From the IMG/VR virus record IMGVR_UViG_3300023174_000190, positions 1 to 58,594 of that record: a stretch of 58,594 bases of DNA; one strand, written 5' to 3'. This DNA comes from a virus. Made by a program: the position numbers and the translations under genes. The notes under the pieces are model-generated. The model was not told where the DNA came from, searched no databases, and saw only the letters and a program-made list of their open reading frames with translations. Of the stretch, positions 7,834 through 14,768 are shown one piece after another. The number at the start of each line of letters is the position of its first letter. Within the stretch, counting starts at the first letter, position 1.

Positions 7834-8505
7834 TTAACCCTCGTATTTAGAACCAGCTTCAGTTGCAAGCCAATATTCAATTGGACTTGTTGTATTTTTA
7901 AAATGGGAGATACCCTTTGATGAAATTTGAACATCATATGATCCAGAAGTCATTTTAAGATTCTCTGTATTAAAGATGATTTTAAACTTTGCTTTAGTGT
8001 CGCCAACCTTAATTGAGAATAGATCGGAGTCGCCATTCTTTGCATCGGTTGTGCAAACTACAATCTCTGATCCATCACCAACAACAGCAATGTTTGGAAG
8101 TGCGAGCATACCTGCCAGCTTTAGAACCTTTGCATAGTTGTCTGCAGACAATTGAAATTTAATTTCAGCATTCTCTACTTTCAATTCTTTTGACGGAGGA
8201 GCAACAATCAATGATTCATCAGAAAGACCATAAACGCATTTCGAAGTTCCAGAATTGATTTGAACTTTTTTCGTTTCAGCATTGAAAACGATATCTGGAT
8301 TGTCTAGAGCAGACACTACAGATAGGAATCGATTCATATCATAGATTACGAAATCGGAATCAAATGTCTCAGAGACAGTTGCTTTACCCAAAACGTTTTG
8401 TTGTTTCGATACCGTTCGAACAATGTTTCCAGCTTTGAATTGCATACCAGGATTAATGTTTGCAAAATTTCGCAAAATATTAATCGTATTTTCACTTAGT
8501 TTCAT
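7834..8505 (-). CDS. 45: Sliding clamp (gp45)
   Basis: Processivity clamp that forms a trimeric ring for gp43 and also activates late promoters with gp55 and gp33. The 223 residues begin MKLSENTINILRNFANINPGMQFKAG, closely matching the T4 gp45 start. FVIYDMNRFLSVVSAL, IIFNTENLKMTSGSYDVQISSKG and YWLATEAGSKYEG are other landmarks. I chose ATG 8505, with AGAGGA upstream, over an in-frame ATG at 8550 that would add 15 unrelated residues. It overlaps the end of the DUF3310-like gene by 14 bases. Confidence 0.95.
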   Translation of the reverse strand: MKLSENTINILRNFANINPGMQFKAGNIVRTVSKQQNVLGKATVSETFDSDFVIYDMNRFLSVVSALDNPDIVFNAETKKVQINSGTSKCVYGLSDESLIVAPPSKELKVENAEIKFQLSADNYAKVLKLAGMLALPNIAVVGDGSEIVVCTTDAKNGDSDLFSIKVGDTKAKFKIIFNTENLKMTSGSYDVQISSKGISHFKNTTSPIEYWLATEAGSKYEG

Positions 8506-8863
8506 TTTGTAGTTCCTCTTTAAATTTAATCGCCATCTGTCCATTACCACCAGGGTATTCTATTGGTTTGTTTAGTGTGGAAAAAGTAGACTTTTTCTTT
8601 TCTTCCTGCTCATGGACATGAAGCATCATAATAGCATAGTGAATGATTTTCATCAAGTCTTTCTTGTTCCGTCCATCTTTCTTGCCATATCGCTGTGCAT
8701 ACTTGAAAATATTTCCAATACAGAATCCTTCACCGTGACCAGCATCAATGATGAATTCTGTAGCCTGGAATTTATTTTGCGAATAGTGCTGACCGTATGT
8801 CGCATCAATATAAGACTTCAGATCCTCCAAAGTCTTATCTTCATTATATCGATATTGAATCAT
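8492..8863 (-). CDS. DUF3310-like protein (nucleotide-kinase-type small phage protein)
   Basis: Protein of 123 residues whose core, GFCIGNIFKYAQRYGKKDGRNKKDLMKIIHYAIMML, follows the DUF3310 pattern (FCLGNAIKYI-x-R-x-G-KKDG-x-x-x-DL-x-K-x-x-x-YL). This family is widespread in phages and often labelled as nucleotide-kinase-related, without firm biochemistry. The start ATG shares ATGA with the stop of the glycosyltransferase gene, and the end overlaps the gp45 gene. Placement in the replisome operon suggests a role in nucleotide supply or replication, unproven. Confidence 0.72.
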   Translation of the reverse strand: MIQYRYNEDKTLEDLKSYIDATYGQHYSQNKFQATEFIIDAGHGEGFCIGNIFKYAQRYGKKDGRNKKDLMKIIHYAIMMLHVHEQEEKKKSTFSTLNKPIEYPGGNGQMAIKFKEELQNETK

Positions 8864-9732
8864 AGCGCCTTACGTTTTCCTTTCGATCCGATTTCTTTCT
8901 TGACCACATCTTCACCTGCGGTTGGCGAAGCACCAATTGCTGCAATTGCTTGCAATGAACCACCGAAGATATAGGTACCAGCATGTTTGAGTTTGATCCA
9001 AGGCAATAGCCAAACTTTAGCACCAGCTTTACGCGCCCATTGACAGAACATATAATCTTCCGACAAATAACGCTTGGACTCTGGATCAATAACGCAATCA
9101 AAGTATGCCATGATTTCGCGTGAGCCATCAAAGTTTACTGTACGAACATGGTCTGGTTTATAACTCTGCTCTGGGAAAGCTACATCATACTTTTCCAATG
9201 CTTTGCGAGTCACTAGCATAAAGCCAGTACCACCTTCTTTAACTTCGACTGGTTCATCAATTCTGAACTGATGTGATCCGTCTGCTGGATTGAAAACGTA
9301 GTCACCAACGAATTCTTCCAATTGATTTGGATTCTCATCAGCAAAGCCTTTGTCAACAGCCATTTTGATTTTCTCCCAAGAAATTGCTTTCTTAGGATAT
9401 GGTCCGCAAATAACATCCATTTCATCATTGGTGATTGCAAAATGCATCATTACCAAAATGTCTTGGGCTTCGAAATGAATATCCGAGTCAATGAACATCA
9501 TATAATCGAATCCACTGCGAACGAATTCATCTGCAAGATAATTTCTTGCTCGCTGTACAAGTGATTCATTAAAGATAAAAAACAATTTAGCCTCGATTCC
9601 ATACTTGGTGCATAGAATCATAAGGTCAGCAATTGCTTTAGTGTATGAACCGTGACATTGACCACCATACATGGGTGTTGCAATGAATAGTTTTTTGGTT
9701 CTTAGTTTTTGTAGGTCAAGTTCAAACTGCAT
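8860..9732 (-). CDS. Glycosyltransferase, GT-A fold
   Basis: Transferase of 290 residues with a nucleotide-sugar fold: N-terminal LFIATPMYGGQCHGSYTKAI, then Asp82-x-Asp84 in YMMFIDSDIHF, the metal-binding DxD that holds the sugar nucleotide. SEDYMFCQWARKAGAKVWL supplies the likely acceptor-side acidic residues and WIKLKHAGTY the C-terminal His. No signal peptide or membrane segment is seen, so it acts in the cytoplasm. The acceptor is unknown; lying in the replication operon it might act on modified DNA bases, a phage protein or a host surface precursor. GGAG precedes ATG 9732. Confidence 0.85.
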   Translation of the reverse strand: MQFELDLQKLRTKKLFIATPMYGGQCHGSYTKAIADLMILCTKYGIEAKLFFIFNESLVQRARNYLADEFVRSGFDYMMFIDSDIHFEAQDILVMMHFAITNDEMDVICGPYPKKAISWEKIKMAVDKGFADENPNQLEEFVGDYVFNPADGSHQFRIDEPVEVKEGGTGFMLVTRKALEKYDVAFPEQSYKPDHVRTVNFDGSREIMAYFDCVIDPESKRYLSEDYMFCQWARKAGAKVWLLPWIKLKHAGTYIFGGSLQAIAAIGASPTAGEDVVKKEIGSKGKRKAL

Positions 9733-9782
9733 AGTATCTCCATGATATTGTAAAAGTGAATCATATTATATGTATAAAAAAA

Positions 9783-9803
9783 GAGGCTACTTTTCGTAGC
9801 CTC
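9783..9803 (-). terminator. Intrinsic terminator after cobS
   Basis: Perfect eight-base stem GAGGCTAC / GTAGCCTC with a five-base loop, followed on the minus strand by seven T residues. It lies 25 bases past the CobS-like stop codon and separates that transcript from the glycosyltransferase-clamp operon. Confidence 0.88.
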
Positions 9804-9827
9804 AAAGGCATTACTGCCAGGAGAAAA

Positions 9828-11039
9828 TTAACTCTGTTCTGTTACTTCAGCTGGAGCTGCTGGAGCAACTTCGACCTTAGCATCAATTTTGCTATACAGG
9901 TCAAGGAATGCAGTCTTGGATTCTGCATCAAAGCGGTTCACGCAATACTTGATCGCCTCGAGTTTATCACCGAAGATAGTGTACGCTTCTGCGATATGCA
10001 CCAGACGGCGAGTGGAAATCAATTCATCAATTGCACCTTCTTCGAAGGTCTTGCGAATGATATCAGCCCACTTGACTAGGTTGTCTGCAAACTCTTTGTC
10101 TGCAATACCAAGACTGTCGAACACTTTCATTAGAATGCGAGTCTCGACCTTAGTGTCTGCGTACTCTTGCTCGACGGTGATTGGGAACCGCTCTAGGAAT
10201 GCATCATCAAGAATCGTCGCTGCCATGTAGCGACCAGTTTCATCACCTTTACCTTTTGTGTTGGCAGTGGCGATCACATTGAAACCAGCAACTGGTTCGA
10301 CAAATTCACCAGTCTTTTTAACGAAGATACCTTTACCTTCAAGGACTGCTTGCAGACACATCAGTTTGTTGGAACCACGATCAATTTCATCAAGGATGAG
10401 AATCGCACCAGACTTCATAGCCTGCAGGACAGGACCATCAAACCAGCGAGTCTCGCCGTCAATCAAACGGAAGCCACCGATCAGATCATCTTCATCGGTC
10501 TCTGGAGAGATATTGACTCGCAAGCATTCGGTCCGAGTAGCAGCACAAGCCTGTTCGACCATCAATGTCTTACCGTTACCAGACAAGCCAGAAACGAAGA
10601 CTGGGTAGAACCGCTTCGAAGAAACAATTTTCTTCATATGGTCGAAGAACCCGAACGGAACGAACAGTGGATTCACTTTGGGCACAATTGCGCCGTCTTG
10701 AATCCGAGCGACGGTAGAAATTTTAACTGGTGCTTTTTGAGCCACTGGCATCACCGCTGGTGCATGTGGTTCATACACAACCACGGATTCTGGGACTGAA
10801 ACAACTTTAGGAGCTGGCATCGGCACAACGTTGGAGACACCAGCAAGGCTTACACCGTACTCTTCAAGCGGAAGACGGTAGGTGCCGCGATCGACCCGAT
10901 ACTCGTCGGATTTAACCCAGTTATTACGCGCCCAGCCTTCTTCGGCCATGGACACTAACTGCTGTCGGGTTACAACAGCACCGAAACGGCGAGCAGCTTC
11001 AGTAAGAAAAGCAACCTTGTCGTTTTTCGAAATGGTCAT
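9828..11039 (-). CDS. cobS: CobS-like AAA+ ATPase (MoxR/CobS group)
   Basis: Protein of 403 residues. An N-terminal module (about 1-70) resembles a small DNA-binding-like fold. A Pro/Val-rich linker follows, then an AAA+ domain with Walker A GLSGNGKTL (151-159), Walker B AILILDEIDRG, sensor region FNVIATANT, and an arginine-containing FLERFPITV. In bacteria CobS powers cobalt insertion into cobalamin together with CobT and CobN; no CobN is visible here, so the phage pair may remodel some other complex. The DNA is visibly richer in G+C than its neighbours. GAGG precedes the ATG, and a strong terminator follows. Confidence 0.88.
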   Translation of the reverse strand: MTISKNDKVAFLTEAARRFGAVVTRQQLVSMAEEGWARNNWVKSDEYRVDRGTYRLPLEEYGVSLAGVSNVVPMPAPKVVSVPESVVVYEPHAPAVMPVAQKAPVKISTVARIQDGAIVPKVNPLFVPFGFFDHMKKIVSSKRFYPVFVSGLSGNGKTLMVEQACAATRTECLRVNISPETDEDDLIGGFRLIDGETRWFDGPVLQAMKSGAILILDEIDRGSNKLMCLQAVLEGKGIFVKKTGEFVEPVAGFNVIATANTKGKGDETGRYMAATILDDAFLERFPITVEQEYADTKVETRILMKVFDSLGIADKEFADNLVKWADIIRKTFEEGAIDELISTRRLVHIAEAYTIFGDKLEAIKYCVNRFDAESKTAFLDLYSKIDAKVEVAPAAPAEVTEQS

Positions 11040-11109
11040 GATATAGAAACCTCAAAAAAATCAGAAAAATCAATCAACACAATCAGTCTACTCTGGTTCT
11101 GGTAGGCTG

Positions 11110-13299
11110 TCAAGCAATTTCCTCGATTACCTTGGAAAGCAACACTCGGTTGGTCAAGCGCCCACGGTTCATGGCTAGGAACGCTGTCTTGAGTTTGCGA
11201 GCAGAGACCACACCTTCACCCAGAATATCTTCCAATGAATCATCATCCGTATTCAAATCACTTCCACCAGGAATTAAAAAGTATTGATCATATCCGTAAT
11301 TGGAAACTTGATAAAACTTTTGTGTACGGAACACTTTCAATTCGGTATCAATTTTGAAAGAAGGGATTCCAAAACGTTGGGCTGCACTACTAAAAACACT
11401 TTTACTCTTACCAAGAATGTAGAATCCAATCAAATTACATCCAGTCTTTTCTTTAAGAATCTGGAGCAATGCAGGAGTAACGCCGTTAACTCCAACTTTG
11501 TAATTCCTTTTAGTATCTTCATCTTGAATATATGATGAATCATATCGAGTCGGTGCTCCAATTCGCTCTATCGTTCCATCTGGAGTTATTGCAGTATAAA
11601 GTGTACTAGAATCTTCACCGTCAGTAATAAACGAAACGTTTACGATTTCGGTACGGGTACGCTTGCGAAAATCATTAATAACCGACGGAGCAACTTTAAT
11701 TGTAGAGTTTAAAGGAGTACCACCTAATCGCATATCATGGGCAATATTCACATAGTGAAAACGCCGAGCATACGAATAAGTTCGACTATTCGTTGGATTG
11801 TAACACCGAACATAATTCAATAGGTCATTCGCGAATTTGCGATATGAAGCATTCTTCATACTGCTTGAAAGAATATTCAGAAGACTAAAGTTTTCATAAA
11901 AAGCCAATTCGCCTGCCATTTCGGAATGGCGATCTCCTTGCGACTCATGGATATACTGAGTGGTAAATGCATAAACATCAAAAGGAATATTCACTTTACG
12001 GCAAAATGTCGTAAGAGTAAGCAATTGCTCAATTGTTCCTTCAATGTTATCTGTCATTGAACCAGACCAATCTACGAAAATTACAATACCGTGATTCTTA
12101 CCAGCTGCAACAGAACCAATCTTGCGGAAGATATCGTCATTGAATTTGTAGGTATGCAGTTTGTTAGTATCTAACTTGCCGCTATCTGCAACTGTAATGC
12201 GACGATTCTCGGTTGCTTTTTTACGCATTTCAAATTCTTTTACAAGATAATTGATTGCGTTTTTATTGCGCTGCTCAAAAGCATTCAGAAGAGTATTGTC
12301 ATAACCGCCTTTGTCGGTATAATAGTCATTCTCAAAGAATTTATTCTGCAATTCTTTCCAATGAACAATGTAATTCTTTGCTTGGAACTTAGTTTGACTT
12401 GGAAGAACACCAATAGCAATTTTGCGATCTTCGACCAATTGGCTTAAAGACTTTGCTAGACTTTCATCGGTAAGAGACTTTACTGTTCCACGATAATCCG
12501 ACAATTCTTCATCATCCGAATCATCATATGAACTATTAGAGAATCCACTACTTGAATTTTCACCATCTGTTTCTGGTTCAAAATCTTCTGGATTCTGATC
12601 CTCTACATCACCCGATTCATCTGAGTAATCATCAAAATCATCTTCATCAAAACCGCCAAGGTCTTCCTCTTCATCAATGTCACCGCGTTGGCGCTGAGCA
12701 TCAGCATTTTGTTCAGCTTCTTGCTTACGCTGCTCTAATTCACCTTTGCAATAATCGTAAAGGCGAGTGGCAATGTCTTTCACTTCACCAAAAGTCTGTG
12801 CATTCTCAATTTCTTGAACAAATGCATTCTCTTCTGCATTATTGAATCGAACATTAGCAAAAGCACCAATCTTGAAATGCAAATTGATTCGATCAATCAG
12901 CAATAGTTTGTTTACGTCTTTGCCTTTAATCTCGAAAAAATCACGCTCGACAAATTGGCGATAACCTAGAGCAAAGGATTTGCGCAGACCTGGATAACGA
13001 TCTTTAATCATCCGTTCAATTCGGGCATCTTCAACAACGTTTAAGAATGTACCGAATTCTGCACCACCAGCCTTATGACATTCAATGTATTCGACTGGCG
13101 TATCAATTGCATGGCCAATCTCATGGCCATAAAGCAATTCTTGAATCTCTGGAGTAATGTCTTGCCACATTGGCAATGTGATCTTACGATTTTTAAGATC
13201 AAACGAAGCAGTCGGAACCTTGCGGTGCTCCACAATCAGATTCTCTGTTGCGAGCAATCGAACTAAGGTAGACTTGGTAAATTGTACGTTCTCAGTCAT
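11110..13299 (-). CDS. cobT: CobT-like VWA protein with HEIGH motif
   Basis: Protein of 729 residues, partner of the CobS-like ATPase. The N-terminal part carries HEIGH (59-63) with Glu90 in NVVEDARIER, the ligand pattern of a zinc peptidase; a matching EDAR stretch also occurs in bacterial CobT. The middle is a long acidic linker rich in Asp, Glu and Ser. The C-terminal von Willebrand A domain has an intact MIDAS (DWSGSM, then GGTPL and TDGED). ATG 13299 is chosen because AAGGGAGAA lies upstream; an earlier in-frame start at 13332 adds 11 odd residues. No chelatase large subunit is present in the window. Confidence 0.86.
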   Translation of the reverse strand: MTENVQFTKSTLVRLLATENLIVEHRKVPTASFDLKNRKITLPMWQDITPEIQELLYGHEIGHAIDTPVEYIECHKAGGAEFGTFLNVVEDARIERMIKDRYPGLRKSFALGYRQFVERDFFEIKGKDVNKLLLIDRINLHFKIGAFANVRFNNAEENAFVQEIENAQTFGEVKDIATRLYDYCKGELEQRKQEAEQNADAQRQRGDIDEEEDLGGFDEDDFDDYSDESGDVEDQNPEDFEPETDGENSSSGFSNSSYDDSDDEELSDYRGTVKSLTDESLAKSLSQLVEDRKIAIGVLPSQTKFQAKNYIVHWKELQNKFFENDYYTDKGGYDNTLLNAFEQRNKNAINYLVKEFEMRKKATENRRITVADSGKLDTNKLHTYKFNDDIFRKIGSVAAGKNHGIVIFVDWSGSMTDNIEGTIEQLLTLTTFCRKVNIPFDVYAFTTQYIHESQGDRHSEMAGELAFYENFSLLNILSSSMKNASYRKFANDLLNYVRCYNPTNSRTYSYARRFHYVNIAHDMRLGGTPLNSTIKVAPSVINDFRKRTRTEIVNVSFITDGEDSSTLYTAITPDGTIERIGAPTRYDSSYIQDEDTKRNYKVGVNGVTPALLQILKEKTGCNLIGFYILGKSKSVFSSAAQRFGIPSFKIDTELKVFRTQKFYQVSNYGYDQYFLIPGGSDLNTDDDSLEDILGEGVVSARKLKTAFLAMNRGRLTNRVLLSKVIEEIA

Positions 13300-13347
13300 A
13301 TGAATTTCTCCCTTACCCACCCATAGTAGCAAACCACCAACGCTATG

Positions 13348-13953
13348 TCAAGCAGCAACTGCTTCTTCCTCGACCTGTTGCGGCTGGACAACAGAGAGAA
13401 TCTTCGGACGGCTGATCACCGTCTGAGGAGCACCACGATACTCGCGGTGGGTCTTCACCGTCGCAACCACTTGAGCCGTCTGACCCTTCGAAGGGAACTC
13501 AGCAGTGCCGCTATAAACGACAGCGTTACCGTTCTCATCCTCACAGATGCGGAGGAGGGACATTCCCGAATCGTACCAGTGATAGCGAGCCCGCTCAACT
13601 TCAATTTCTGCCTTGACCGTCAAGGTCATGGTTACTTTTTTACCTGGCTGACCGACGTGGGTCATAGTAGCAATCTTAGCAACACGTTCAGCTTCGAACT
13701 TTGCTTTACGCTCTGCTTGGGTTGCAATAGAATTCCGAAGAGCAATCACCTGCTTTTCGGTCAGCTTGCCATACTTGTCAAGAGCAGTCAACAGGCTTTG
13801 GTAGAACGAATTCTTACCAGCATTAGCCCACAGGAAATCGAACATCTCCTGCGCGTCGGGATATGTACGATTGAACGTAGTCCGAGCATTCATTACGATG
13901 TTACGCTTAATACCAGCCTCATACGCGGACGGATTGTGAATCTGTGAATGCAT
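13348..13953 (-). CDS. Unknown conserved phage protein, 201 aa
   Basis: Not recognised with certainty. The N-terminal half is helical (FDFLWANAGKNSFYQSLLTALDKYGKLTEKQVIALR, then a charged helix rich in Ala, Glu and Lys). The C-terminal half is beta-rich and ends RGAPQTVISRPKIL before an acidic tail, which could be an OB- or barrel-type fold. ATG 13953 has AAGGGAG upstream and begins MHSQIHNPSAYEAG; the longer reading frame up to 14052 starts in the intergenic hairpins and is rejected. G+C content and codon use are clearly higher than in the neighbouring methyltransferase genes. It may precede CobT-CobS in one transcript. Confidence 0.7.
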   Translation of the reverse strand: MHSQIHNPSAYEAGIKRNIVMNARTTFNRTYPDAQEMFDFLWANAGKNSFYQSLLTALDKYGKLTEKQVIALRNSIATQAERKAKFEAERVAKIATMTHVGQPGKKVTMTLTVKAEIEVERARYHWYDSGMSLLRICEDENGNAVVYSGTAEFPSKGQTAQVVATVKTHREYRGAPQTVISRPKILSVVQPQQVEEEAVAA

Positions 13954-14025
13954 TTTCGAACTCCCTTGTTTCTGTCTCACCACAAGATCAATTCTACTCT
14001 GATCACCACGAAAGTCAAGGCTTTT

Positions 14026-14062
14026 CTTGGTGTTGCACAAAAACAACACCAAGTTTGTTGTT
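14026..14062. promoter_or_regulatory. Two overlapping, mutually exclusive hairpins
   Basis: Hairpin A pairs CTTGGTGTTG (14026-14035) with CAACACCAAG (14044-14053). Hairpin B pairs AAAAACAACA with TGTTGTTTTT just to the right. They share the CAACA segment near 14044-14048, so only one can form. On the minus strand B ends in a T-run, giving a terminator-like shape, and lies between the CmoA-like stop (14069) and the gene starting at 13953. Confidence 0.5.
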
Positions 14063-14068
14063 TTTTTG

Positions 14069-14767
14069 CTACTTTATTGCAATAAATGCTGTGAATCCAT
14101 GATTTTGCCAGAATGTATCCATGCGTTTAAAGTCAAATCCAGCACCAGCGCAAATACTCAATAATTCATTTCGAGTATTTAATTTCATCATATGTCGCAA
14201 TTCTCGCTCTTTATTTAGAATGTCATCTGATGTAAAATGCTCTCTTTTGTAATCATAATATGTAAATGTGCGAATATCTTGGATCTTTGAGCATTCGGAA
14301 ATAGTTTTCTCTGCAAAAATGAATGCACCACCATGACGCAATCCACTATAGATTTGTTTTACAATATCGCGTCTTTGATTTTCTGGAATGAATTGTAAAG
14401 TAAAGATAGAAGTAATCAATGTTGAATCTTGAAATTTAAAATCGCGAACATCACCACGATGATATTTCAAATGAAATCCAGATTCAGCATATAGTTCTTC
14501 ATCTTTGTCGAAGCCTGGAAAGAAGTCTTCTTCAATTTCAATTCCAAAGTATTTTGCGTTTGGTGCAAATGCAATGTTTTGCTCATGCATTGCTTTAAGT
14601 AGTTTACCAGTAGAGCAACCAACATCAACAACTGATGCATCATTCTCTACGAAATACTCTGAGTATTTCAATACGTCATTCCAAAGATTTGTGTATCCGC
14701 GAATAGAATGCTCAATGTGTGCATCGAAACCTTCTTCTCTTTGTGCGAATGTAAATTTTTGTGCCAT
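14069..14767 (-). CDS. cmoA: CmoA-like carboxy-S-adenosylmethionine synthase
   Basis: SAM-binding enzyme of 232 residues (E. coli CmoA is 247). CmoA converts SAM plus prephenate into carboxy-SAM. It matches CmoA along its length: FDAHIEHSIRGYTNL, SAM loop VVDVGCSTG (47-55), GDVRDF, IFTLQFIPENQR (121-132), YSGLRHGGAFIFAEK, YYDYKREHFTSDDILNKERE and the ending DTFWQNHGFTAFIAIK. In bacteria the product feeds tRNA wobble-uridine modification through CmoB; no CmoB is visible here. It starts one base after the stop of a cytosine-C5 DNA methyltransferase, with AAGGAA upstream, which strongly suggests that enzyme is the consumer. A general methyltransferase is the alternative. Confidence 0.85.
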   Translation of the reverse strand: MAQKFTFAQREEGFDAHIEHSIRGYTNLWNDVLKYSEYFVENDASVVDVGCSTGKLLKAMHEQNIAFAPNAKYFGIEIEEDFFPGFDKDEELYAESGFHLKYHRGDVRDFKFQDSTLITSIFTLQFIPENQRRDIVKQIYSGLRHGGAFIFAEKTISECSKIQDIRTFTYYDYKREHFTSDDILNKERELRHMMKLNTRNELLSICAGAGFDFKRMDTFWQNHGFTAFIAIK

Positions 14768-14768
14768 T

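Noticed and set aside
9889-10799. Plus-strand open frames opposite the CobS-like gene
   Set aside because: Open because of the higher G+C content of that gene; no ribosome sites or family features, and the minus strand has full AAA+ motifs.
13954-14052. N-terminal extension of the 201-residue unknown protein
   Set aside because: It runs through the intergenic hairpins with no ribosome site, while ATG 13953 has AAGGGAG upstream.
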